DNA from: Verrucomicrobiia bacterium
GTDB taxonomy: Bacteria > Verrucomicrobiota > Verrucomicrobiia > Palsa-1439
Assembly: GCA_022072455.1 (NCBI GenBank)
Contig: JAJVHY010000013.1
Coordinates: 186,001-250,000 of the forward strand
Direction of reading: 5' to 3'
Length of the DNA: 64,000 nucleotides
Position 1 is the first letter of the stretch. Every line of letters starts with the position of its first letter. The position numbers were made by a program, and so were the translations under genes. Positions 41,610 through 49,516 of the stretch are shown piece after piece. The notes under the pieces were generated by a model that was given only the letters and a program-made list of their open reading frames with translations, did not search any database and was not told the origin of the DNA.

Positions 41610-41648
41610 TCGAGGCCAACGCCACTTCATTGTGTCCGTTGGCCTCGA
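41610..41648 (+). terminator. hairpin terminator-like element after rpsU
   Basis: TCGAGGCCAACG (41610-41621) pairs perfectly with CGTTGGCCTCGA (41637-41648) across a 15-nt loop. TTCTTT follows. It ends 6 nt before the ATG of the next gene, so it could also lie in that gene's leader and affect translation. Confidence 0.65.
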
Positions 41649-41654
41649 TTCTTT

Positions 41655-42578
41655 ATGATCTCCTTCTCCACCTGCTGGAACACGCGCCGCCACATGGACG
41701 GCCGCGCGCTGCTCAACGAAATCCGTGAACTCGGCTTCGAGTACGCGGAGCTGGGACATGGCACACGTCTGTCGCTGGTGGACGGCATTCAGAAGGCGGT
41801 CGCGGCCGGCGAGATCAAGATCAGTTCGCTACATAATTTCTGCCCCCTGCCGGTCGGCGTCATTCATCCCGCGCCGGATTACTACAAACCCAGTTCGACG
41901 AGCAACGACGAGCGAGAACGCGCGGTGAAACACACGGTGCGGACGCTGGAGTTTGCGGCCACGCTCGGCGCGCCGGTGGTGGTGCTGCACCTCGGCGAAG
42001 TGAAGATGCGGGATTATTCCACCAAGTTGATGAAGCTCTTTGTCAAAGGACAGGTGGCCACTCCGAAGTTTGAACGCATCCGCACAAAAGCGATCACGAA
42101 ACGGATTGATAAACGCCAGAAGTATTTCGACCAAGTCTGCCGGTCATTGGACGAGATCGTGCCGAAAGCCCGCGAATTCAAGGTGCGACTCGGGGTCGAA
42201 ACCCGGGACGCCATCGAGGATATTCCGACCGAAGATGAGGTCGGTGAGTTGATTGCCCGGTATGGCAAGGATGTTGTCGGCTACTGGCACGACATCGGCC
42301 ACGCCCAAGTGAAGGAGAATTTTGGCCTGACACGGCATGAGGTCCTGTTGGAACGTTACCGGGGACGGACATGGGGAATGCATTTGCAGGATTTTGCGCC
42401 CCCGGCCTTCGATCATCTCCCGCCGGGATTCGGGACTTTTGATTTCCCGCGGCTCGCGCCGTTTGTTACGCAGGAGATGGTGTTGGTTTGGGAATTGTCA
42501 CCCCGCTGGGAAATCGAGCAAGTGCGGCAGACTTGTCATAAAGCCGCCGAGATGTTACGCAACCCGGCATCCGCATGA
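41655..42578 (+). CDS. sugar phosphate isomerase/epimerase-like TIM-barrel protein
   Basis: A 307-aa protein of the xylose isomerase-like/AP endonuclease 2 superfamily. MISFSTCWNTRRHMDGRALL then LGFEYAELGHG is the typical N-terminal strand-helix. Metal ligands are expected in VVLHLGEV, RLGVETRDA (Glu), YWHDIGHAQ (Asp-x-x-His) and WGMHLQDF (His). The members known to me act on sugars or sugar-like compounds; the substrate here is unknown. ATG at 41655 follows the rpsU hairpin directly. The stop overlaps the downstream membrane-protein start by 4 nt, pointing to a two-gene operon. Confidence 0.78.
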   Translation: MISFSTCWNTRRHMDGRALLNEIRELGFEYAELGHGTRLSLVDGIQKAVAAGEIKISSLHNFCPLPVGVIHPAPDYYKPSSTSNDERERAVKHTVRTLEFAATLGAPVVVLHLGEVKMRDYSTKLMKLFVKGQVATPKFERIRTKAITKRIDKRQKYFDQVCRSLDEIVPKAREFKVRLGVETRDAIEDIPTEDEVGELIARYGKDVVGYWHDIGHAQVKENFGLTRHEVLLERYRGRTWGMHLQDFAPPAFDHLPPGFGTFDFPRLAPFVTQEMVLVWELSPRWEIEQVRQTCHKAAEMLRNPASA

Positions 42579-43744
42579 AGAAAAAGCTGGTTCTCCTAGC
42601 ACAGGTGTTCGTGAGCGTGTTCATTCTTGCGTACCTGTTCAATTCCATCTTCGAGCGCGAGGCCAGCGAGGAATTGAAGCCGCTGCTGACCGGCCAGACC
42701 ATCCAGAACCTGTCCCCAGCTCACCACGAAATGCTGCGCGCCCGTTGTATTGTTCCCGGTGAACCGCCCGCACTTGACCTCAAGCGACTGACATTGCGTG
42801 AACGGGCACCGATCGTCTGGAAAATCGGGCCACATGGTTTGTGGGCGGTGTTTGAGACGCTTAACCCCGGGTGGTTCATTGTCGCGGTGCTGTGTTTTGG
42901 GATGGTGTGCCTGCTGGGGATCATGCGGTGGCGACTCATCCTGCGCGTTCAGGGCTTGGAACTGAGTTTCTCACGCACCGCCTCGATTTTTTTCATCGGA
43001 CATTTTTTTAATGCATTCATGCTTGGCGCCACTGGAGGTGACGTCATCAAAGCCTGGTACGTCGCCCACGAAACACATCACAAAAAAGCCGAAGCCGTCA
43101 CCACGGTCATTGTGGATCGCTTGATCGGATTGATCGCGTTGTTTGTGATCGCATTGATCATGATGACCATCTTTCACCAACGCGTTTTCGAAGATAAACG
43201 GCTCATTGGCTTCAGCATCTTCACGTTGCTGGTCGTGGGCGGTACCGTGATCGGGACGGCACTCGGATTTTGGAAGGGGTTCGTCGACAAATTACCGGGC
43301 CTGCGGGGTTGGCTGCAAAAGTTGCCGAAGTACGATATGCTCGAACGCATGGTGCTTTCCTACCGCACTTACGCGGCACACCCGCGCCTTTTGATCCAAA
43401 CGATGCTCCAATCGTTTGGGGTGCATATTTTTGTCACGATCAGCATCATTTGTGTCGCCAAAGGACTGGACATTACCGCCGCCCACTTCACTGATTTCTT
43501 CCTCTACCTGCCCATCATCAACTCCATTTCCGCCATGCCGATTTCCTTTTCCGGTTTTGGCGTACGCGAAGGCATGTACGTTGAGATGTTCCAGCAAGTC
43601 GGCATGCCGGCGGTGCAGGCGCTCACGTTGTCGCTGCTTGGTTACATCGTCAGTCTGGTGTGGAGCATTGTCGGTGGCGGATTTTTCCTGACCCACCGCA
43701 AAGAGGTCAGCGCCATCGAACACGAAAACGCCGAAGAACAGTAA
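42575..43744 (+). CDS. LPG-synthase-TM/YbhN-like integral membrane protein
   Basis: A protein of 389 aa. About eight membrane helices are seen, with an N-terminal helix, a loop of about 70 residues and the core starting near residue 95 (WFIVAVLCFGMVCLLGIMRW). The motif FFIGHFFNAFMLGATGGDVI plus KAWYVAHE is the hallmark of the flippase-like domain shared by MprF and YbhN/AglD proteins. ISAMPISFSGFGVREGM is the second hallmark. This family moves lipids or lipid-linked sugars across the membrane. The ATGA overlap with the TIM-barrel gene suggests a joint pathway, which the sequence does not identify. Confidence 0.8.
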   Translation: MKKKLVLLAQVFVSVFILAYLFNSIFEREASEELKPLLTGQTIQNLSPAHHEMLRARCIVPGEPPALDLKRLTLRERAPIVWKIGPHGLWAVFETLNPGWFIVAVLCFGMVCLLGIMRWRLILRVQGLELSFSRTASIFFIGHFFNAFMLGATGGDVIKAWYVAHETHHKKAEAVTTVIVDRLIGLIALFVIALIMMTIFHQRVFEDKRLIGFSIFTLLVVGGTVIGTALGFWKGFVDKLPGLRGWLQKLPKYDMLERMVLSYRTYAAHPRLLIQTMLQSFGVHIFVTISIICVAKGLDITAAHFTDFFLYLPIINSISAMPISFSGFGVREGMYVEMFQQVGMPAVQALTLSLLGYIVSLVWSIVGGGFFLTHRKEVSAIEHENAEEQ

Positions 43745-43785
43745 CCGCACCATCACCCATGCTGCGCGCCGAGGGCCGCCGCTGA

Positions 43786-44766
43786 TTATGGAACAGCGCT
43801 TGTCTCGTAGCGCTCATAGCTGTCGACGAGGTCAAGGTAAACACCATCGAAGCCTTGCGCGATGATCTTGTCGAGGTAGGCGCGGATGATTGCCTGCCAT
43901 TCTGGGTGCCAATACCGGACATAGTAGTTCCCCTGCCAGTTTGGATCTTGCCGCTCCAGCCAGACTGGGGGTGAGTTTTTCCAGCCGGTTTGCCAGTACC
44001 ACCGGTAATCCTCAGCCTGACCGATGGATAAGTAAGCAAGCAGTTTGCCGTGGAGTTGGCTCTTGAGCGCGGCGATTTCGGCGGGAGTGAACGCTTCGGC
44101 TTCACTACCATCGAACGAATAATCCATCACAATGAGATCGAACTGCGATTGACCGAGCGCGGCGAGAAAATTTTCGCGGGTTTGTTTCTTGGCCGGCTGC
44201 AACTGGTAGGCGAACTCCTGAACTTGCGACCAACTCGTGATCGCCGGGACGTTGGTGTGCGGAACGTGTCCGGGGTTGACGACGAGCGCGTTGAGTTCCA
44301 ACACGCTGGCGTAGGGAACAAAACCGCGGGCTTGCGAGGCGGCATAGGCTGTATTGATCCGCGTCACGGTTTTCGCATCGAATCTGGGTTTCTTTTTGTT
44401 GGTGAACGGATAGTCAATCGTCAGCACGAGCTTGCCGGCGTCGCGAAATACGGCGAGTTGCGTCTCCAGTTCGTGCGTGACATCCGGCGGCGTCGCCTTG
44501 CCGGCTTTGTTGTAGCCGAAGTAGAGGTCCTCCTGACCGAGGCCGTCAACAGTTGCCACATAATGAGCGAACACGCCCAGTGCCGCGGCGTTTTGGGGAA
44601 AGATGCCAAAACCCGAGTCGGTCACCCGGGCGTGATTGGCGAGCGCCAAAACGAAATTCACCATGTCCGCCCGGTAGTTGGTTCCCGTTTGCGCGATGCC
44701 CTCAGACTGCCCGAGGCAACCGGCCAGCAAGATTCCGCAAATAACTCGGTGGAGAATAATCACCAA
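43786..44766 (-). CDS. secreted GH114/TM1410-like glycoside hydrolase
   Basis: A 326-aa protein with an N-terminal hydrophobic signal containing a possible lipobox (LLAGC). The C-terminal half resembles the MJ1477/TM1410 (GH114) barrel: FDLIVMDYSFDGSE, LLAYLSIGQAEDYRWYW, WLERQDPNWQGNYYVRYWHP and KIIAQGFDGVYLDLVDSYER. GH114 includes endo-alpha-1,4-polygalactosaminidase, so cleavage of an amino-sugar polymer outside the cell is plausible. It is probably a surface or periplasmic enzyme. The gene ends just past the convergent flippase-like gene. Confidence 0.78.
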   Translation of the reverse strand: MVIILHRVICGILLAGCLGQSEGIAQTGTNYRADMVNFVLALANHARVTDSGFGIFPQNAAALGVFAHYVATVDGLGQEDLYFGYNKAGKATPPDVTHELETQLAVFRDAGKLVLTIDYPFTNKKKPRFDAKTVTRINTAYAASQARGFVPYASVLELNALVVNPGHVPHTNVPAITSWSQVQEFAYQLQPAKKQTRENFLAALGQSQFDLIVMDYSFDGSEAEAFTPAEIAALKSQLHGKLLAYLSIGQAEDYRWYWQTGWKNSPPVWLERQDPNWQGNYYVRYWHPEWQAIIRAYLDKIIAQGFDGVYLDLVDSYERYETSAVP

Positions 44767-44777
44767 AGCCCGCGCGT

Positions 44778-45362
44778 CTAGTTTTTCAGCTTAACGATTG
44801 TCCGCGCGAGAGTCGCGCCCAGCTTCTCAACGGCAGCCTGGCGTTTCGCGTCTTTGAGTGTGCCGTCCGGATTGAAGGCCGTGTGGGCGGCCGGGATCGC
44901 AATCTGGTCCGGTAAGACCAGCACCCGAATGTTGCCGAGTATCGAGCGGAGTTGAACCAACCCGCGGATTCCGCCGAGCCCGCCCGGCGAGGCGCTCATG
45001 ATGACAGCCACCTTGTCCCGGTAACAGGCGAGCTCGGGTTCATCGTCTGATTCAGAGCGGGAAACCCAATCGAGCGAATTTTTGAGCACCGCCGTGAGGC
45101 CGCTGTTGTACTCCGGCGAGGCAATGAGAAGGCCATCATGGGCGAGAAAGAGTTGCTTGAGTTTTTTGGCGTTTGCCGGAACGCCTTCGCGAGCTTCGTT
45201 GTCACCATCATAAAGTGCGAGCGGGTAGTCGCGCAGGTCAATCACCGTCACGTCGGCACCACCCGCTTTGGCACCGCCGGCCGCGATCCGTACGAGTTTC
45301 TTGTTCAAGGAATCGGTCCGGGTGCTGCCGGCAAAAGCGAGGATACGGGGTTTGGTTGGCAT
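44778..45362 (-). CDS. NADPH-dependent FMN reductase-like flavoprotein
   Basis: A 194-aa flavodoxin-fold protein. PRILAFAGSTRTDSLNKKLV is the phosphate-binding loop, FLAHDGLLIASPEYNSGLTA holds the conserved PEYN, and NSLDWVS and SASPGGLGGIRGL complete the FMN site. It reduces FMN or quinones with NAD(P)H in the cytoplasm. ATG at 45362 is used; a TTG at 45383 would overlap the previous gene. It begins 4 nt after the stop of the secreted 209-aa protein gene, so they are probably co-transcribed, although they share no clear function. Confidence 0.86.
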   Translation of the reverse strand: MPTKPRILAFAGSTRTDSLNKKLVRIAAGGAKAGGADVTVIDLRDYPLALYDGDNEAREGVPANAKKLKQLFLAHDGLLIASPEYNSGLTAVLKNSLDWVSRSESDDEPELACYRDKVAVIMSASPGGLGGIRGLVQLRSILGNIRVLVLPDQIAIPAAHTAFNPDGTLKDAKRQAAVEKLGATLARTIVKLKN

Positions 45363-45366
45363 AGGT

Positions 45367-45996
45367 TCAGTCGCAACGTTCAACCAGATCAGTATCGTTG
45401 ACAGGCCCGACCGGCGGGTTCATGAGCACCACACTCGCGGGGATGGTGCCCGCGTGCCGGATGTCGCCTTGCGCCAGAGTCCCGGGCGTGATGATGACGA
45501 GGTCTTTGATTTTTTCCTGCGCGGCGCTTTGGCTCAGATTTTTGGCCACCTTTTCCCCGACATAATCTTCATCAATCTTGCGAACACAACTGTAAGCCGC
45601 CTGAAAATTGGCAACTTGGGTTTCAAGCTTGGCCATGCGCAATTCGCGCTCCTTTTGTACCAAGCCGAGCACAAATTGCCGGAGCAACTTCAGCGCTTCA
45701 GAATCGGATTCGATGATGAAGGGCGATTTGTCAGCCCGCAGCTCCGCGATCTGTTGCAGCCGGAACTGGTAATCCGTCTCGATATGATACGACTGATGCT
45801 GCCGGTAAACCTCCATCAACAAACTGAAGGCGGCATCTTGCGAGCGGAGTTCACAGACTGGATCACAGAATTTATTGGCCCGCGGCGCCGGCAACGCCAA
45901 GCGCCAATCCGGCGTGAGTTTCGGAGCCGTTTCCGCGGCACCGGCTGTGAAGGCCAAGCCGAGACAGAGCCCGACCACAGGCAAATAAAATTTCAT
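45367..45996 (-). CDS. secreted protein of unknown function, 209 aa
   Basis: A signal peptide (MKFYLPVVGLCLGLAFTAGA, cleavage AGA-AE) directs it across the inner membrane. The mature part is mostly helical (LLRQFVLGLVQKERELRMAK), with a pair of Cys in CDPVCE and one in SCVRK. No enzyme motif is recognised. It starts a two-gene unit with the flavin reductase. Confidence 0.6.
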   Translation of the reverse strand: MKFYLPVVGLCLGLAFTAGAAETAPKLTPDWRLALPAPRANKFCDPVCELRSQDAAFSLLMEVYRQHQSYHIETDYQFRLQQIAELRADKSPFIIESDSEALKLLRQFVLGLVQKERELRMAKLETQVANFQAAYSCVRKIDEDYVGEKVAKNLSQSAAQEKIKDLVIITPGTLAQGDIRHAGTIPASVVLMNPPVGPVNDTDLVERCD

Positions 45997-46074
45997 GCTT
46001 CCCCCATCTTCAACGCGCTAAGTAAGCATAGATTTCACCGTTTGTCACCTAGTTGGCGGGCCGGAATTGCGCGG

Positions 46075-46103
46075 TTGCGCCCCGGCAGCGAGCCGGGTAA
46101 ACT
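46075..46103 (+). promoter_or_regulatory. sigma70-type promoter giving a leaderless aas-like mRNA
   Basis: TTGCGC and TAAACT are separated by 17 nt. Only 8 nt lie between the -10 box and the GTG at 46112. Confidence 0.55.
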
Positions 46104-46111
46104 CCGCCCCC

Positions 46112-49100
46112 GTGACTACTCCCCCGGAAGCCTCACCGGCCAACTGGCAACGCGGATTTTGGAGTCTCATCGTCACTCAATTCCAAGGCGCATTCTCCGA
46201 CAATGTCCACAAACAACTCGTCCAATTCATCGTCGTCGCCGTTGCCGTCAGCCAAACGCAACGCGATCATCTGACCGGCCTGATCGGCTTTTTGTTTGCG
46301 ATTCCGTTCATCGTGTTTTCCATGACCGGCGGGTGGTTTGCCGACCGGTTCAGCAAACGCACCGTCACCATCGGCGTCAAAGTGCTCGAGATCGGCATCA
46401 TGAGCGTGGCCGCGGTTGGGTTAGCGTTCACCCACGTCCCGCTGTTGCTGGTGTGCGTCTTTTTCATGAGCCTGCAAAGCGCGTTGTTCGGGCCGACGAA
46501 GTACGGCTGGTTACCGGAACTCTTGCCGGAGAAAAAACTGTCGTGGGGTAACGGCATCATCCAGCTCGGCACCAATGTCGCCATCGTCTCTGGCATCGCG
46601 GTTGCCGGCTGGCTATCGGACGTGTTTCGCGGCCGGCTGGAATGGTGTGGCCTGATCCTCGTCGGGCTGGCGGCATTCGGTACAGCGACTAGTTTCGGCA
46701 TGCCGCGCATACCGGCGGCCAATCCCACCCGGCGTTACAGCGGTAATTTCGTCGGTGAATTCTGGCGACAATGGCGCGTCATCCGGCAAGACCGCGTCTT
46801 GAAGATGGCCATCTTGGGCGAACTATTTTTCTCGTTCCTCGGCATGCTACTCATCATGACGGTTTTGATTTACGCGAAGGACATTTTCCATGCATCCGAC
46901 ACCCAAGTCGGCCTGCTCCAAGCCGCCGTGGCCATTGGCATCGGCACCGGCAGCTTCGCCGCGGGCTACCTCTCCGGCGGCAAAATCGAATACGGCTTGA
47001 TCCCCCTCGGATCACTCGGCATCACCGTTGGCTGCGTCTTGGCCGGCCAAACCGGCATCTCACTCGCCACCTTTGCCGGCTTGCTCGTGTTGATTGGATT
47101 CTCCGGTGGGTTCTACGCCGTGCCACTCGGCGCCCTTATCCAACACCGACCCGCCCGCGAAATCCGCGGCTCCGTCCTCGGCGCATCCAACACACTGGCT
47201 TTTACCGGCATGATGCTGGCCTCGGGGATTTTTGTATTGTTCCGGCAAATTGGACTGACTGCCCCGCAGATTTTCCTCGCCGGCGCCGCCCTCACTCTTG
47301 GCGGCACTGCCTATGCCCTCTGGCTCGTGCCGGACTCGATCATGCGCCTGTTATTGTTCGTCCTCACGCACACGCTCTATCGGATCAGAGTCGCCGGCCG
47401 CGATAACATCCCGGAACGCGGTGGCGCGCTGTTCGTCTGCAACCATGTATCGTTCGCCGATGCCCTCCTCGTCCAAGCCGCGACTGATCGGCCATTGCGC
47501 TGCATCATGTTCAAGGACATCTACGATCACCCGGTCATCAAACCCTTCGCCAAGATCGCCCGCCACATCCCGATTTCCTCCCAGCAACGCCCCCGCGAAA
47601 TGATCGCCTCACTGCGCGAAGCCAGCGACGCGATCAAGAATGGCGAAGTCGTCGTCATTTTCGCGGAAGGCCAAATCACCCGCATCGGCCAGCTCCTGCC
47701 TTTCCGGCGCGGCTTTGAGCGAATCATGAAAGACGTGGATGCCCCGATCATCCCCATCTGTCTCGACAACGTCTGGGGCAGCATCTTCTCCTACGAAAAA
47801 GGCCGGTTTCTCTGGAAAGTCCCGCGCTATTTTCCCTACCCGGTCACCGTCAGCTTTGGCAAACCGCTGCCGGCCACCGCCACTCCCTTCGAAGTCCGGC
47901 AAGCCGTCCAGGAACTCAACACCGACGCCTGGCCTAATCGCCGCCCGCACATGCTCCTGCCGCATCGCGCCTTCGTCCGCAAAGCCCGGCATCACCCCTT
48001 GCGGTTTTTCATGGCCGATGGCCGGACCCCGAAACTGCGCTTCGGCACCGCGCTCACCCGCACGATATACCTCGCCCGCCGGCTCCGGTCACATTGGCAG
48101 GAACAAGAAATGGTCGGTATCCTCCTACCGCCCAGCGTCGGCGGCGCGCTTGTCAACTTTGCCGCGCTCCTCTCCGGCAAAGTACCCGTCAATCTCAACT
48201 ACACCGCCAACGACGCCGTCCTCGCCAGTTGCGCCCGGCAATGCAATCTCAAGACCGTCATCACCTCGAAAGAATTTGTGGCAAAAGTCAAACTCACCGT
48301 CCCCGGCGAACCCATCTACCTCGAAGACATCGCCGCCAAGCCCGGCCTCGGCGTAAAACTCACCGCGCTCGCCATGACATGGACGTTGCCGGTTCGCCTC
48401 CTCGAACGAGCTCTCGACTCTCCACTCTCAACGCTCGACTCCCTGTGCACCGTCATCTTCAGCAGCGGCAGCACCGGCGAACCCAAAGGCGTCATGCTCA
48501 CCCATTACAATATCGCCTCAAACATCGAGCAGATGGGGCAGACTTTCGCCTTCAACAGCCGCGATCGCATCCTAGGCATCCTCCCCTTCTTCCACAGCTT
48601 CGGCTTTACCGGCACGCTCCTCGCCCCGGCTGTGCTCGGGTGCGGCGTCGTCTACCACGTCAGCCCGCTCGACGCCAAAGCCGTCGGCGCACTCGTCCCG
48701 CAGTATGGCGTCACCTTCCTCCTCGCGACGCCGACGTTCCTCCAACTCTACCTGCGCAGTTGCGACCCCGAACAATTCGGTAGCCTTCAATATGTGGTCA
48801 CCGCCGCCGAAAAACTCCCCGACCGGCTCGCCCAAGCGTTCGACGACAAATTCGGCATCCGGCCGCTCGAAGGCTACGGCGCCACCGAATGCGCGCCTGC
48901 TGTCACCGTCAATACCCACGACTTCCGCGCCGCCGGTTTCCGGCAAGTCGGCGCCAAGCGCGGCAAGATCGGTCACCCCTTACCGGGCGTGAGCGTCCGC
49001 ATTGTTGATCCCGAAACTTTCACCCCCGTGCAGGTAAACCAACCCGGCCTCCTCCTCGTCCGCGGCCCGAACATCATGAAAGGCTACCTCAGCCGACCGG

Positions 49101-49516
49101 AAAAGACCGCCGAAGTGATCCGCGATGGCTGGTATGTGACCGGCGACATTGCCGCGCTCGACGAAGACGGTTTTCTCACCATCACCGACCGGCTCACCCG
49201 CTTCAGCAAAATCGGCGGCGAAATGGTTCCGCACATCAAGATCGAAGAGAAACTCCATGAACTCGCCGGCCTCACTGAACAAACCTTCGCCGTCACTGGT
49301 GTCCCTGACGAAAAGAAAGGCGAACGCCTCGTCGTGTTGCACACCTTGCCGGATGCTGGCGTCATTCAGGAAAAAGTCCTTACCAGCGACCTCCCCAACC
49401 TCTGGAAACCGAAAGATTTCGTCCACGTCGAAAAACTCCCCGTCCTCGGCACCGGCAAACTCGACCTGCGGCGCATCAAGGAATTGGCGGCGGAGTCGGC
49501 GGCTTCCCGGCCGTGA
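46112..49516 (+). CDS. aas: three-domain lysophospholipid transporter/acyltransferase/acyl-ACP synthetase
   Basis: A 1134-aa fusion. Residues ~10-405 are an MFS transporter of LplT type (12 helices; GAFSDNVHKQLVQFIVVAVA). Residues ~430-620 are a PlsC-type acyltransferase with the HxxxxD motif in CNHVSFADALL (~444) and FAEGQITRIG. Residues ~650-1125 are an AMP-forming synthetase with SSGSTGEPKGVMLTH (~783) and GYGATECAP. This matches LplT-Aas, which imports lysophospholipids and re-acylates them. Fusion of all three parts occurs in several Gram-negative lineages. GTG at 46112 is preferred because a promoter ends 8 nt upstream. Its 3' end overlaps the convergent DUF2339 gene by 41 nt. Confidence 0.9.
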   Translation: MTTPPEASPANWQRGFWSLIVTQFQGAFSDNVHKQLVQFIVVAVAVSQTQRDHLTGLIGFLFAIPFIVFSMTGGWFADRFSKRTVTIGVKVLEIGIMSVAAVGLAFTHVPLLLVCVFFMSLQSALFGPTKYGWLPELLPEKKLSWGNGIIQLGTNVAIVSGIAVAGWLSDVFRGRLEWCGLILVGLAAFGTATSFGMPRIPAANPTRRYSGNFVGEFWRQWRVIRQDRVLKMAILGELFFSFLGMLLIMTVLIYAKDIFHASDTQVGLLQAAVAIGIGTGSFAAGYLSGGKIEYGLIPLGSLGITVGCVLAGQTGISLATFAGLLVLIGFSGGFYAVPLGALIQHRPAREIRGSVLGASNTLAFTGMMLASGIFVLFRQIGLTAPQIFLAGAALTLGGTAYALWLVPDSIMRLLLFVLTHTLYRIRVAGRDNIPERGGALFVCNHVSFADALLVQAATDRPLRCIMFKDIYDHPVIKPFAKIARHIPISSQQRPREMIASLREASDAIKNGEVVVIFAEGQITRIGQLLPFRRGFERIMKDVDAPIIPICLDNVWGSIFSYEKGRFLWKVPRYFPYPVTVSFGKPLPATATPFEVRQAVQELNTDAWPNRRPHMLLPHRAFVRKARHHPLRFFMADGRTPKLRFGTALTRTIYLARRLRSHWQEQEMVGILLPPSVGGALVNFAALLSGKVPVNLNYTANDAVLASCARQCNLKTVITSKEFVAKVKLTVPGEPIYLEDIAAKPGLGVKLTALAMTWTLPVRLLERALDSPLSTLDSLCTVIFSSGSTGEPKGVMLTHYNIASNIEQMGQTFAFNSRDRILGILPFFHSFGFTGTLLAPAVLGCGVVYHVSPLDAKAVGALVPQYGVTFLLATPTFLQLYLRSCDPEQFGSLQYVVTAAEKLPDRLAQAFDDKFGIRPLEGYGATECAPAVTVNTHDFRAAGFRQVGAKRGKIGHPLPGVSVRIVDPETFTPVQVNQPGLLLVRGPNIMKGYLSRPEKTAEVIRDGWYVTGDIAALDEDGFLTITDRLTRFSKIGGEMVPHIKIEEKLHELAGLTEQTFAVTGVPDEKKGERLVVLHTLPDAGVIQEKVLTSDLPNLWKPKDFVHVEKLPVLGTGKLDLRRIKELAAESAASRP

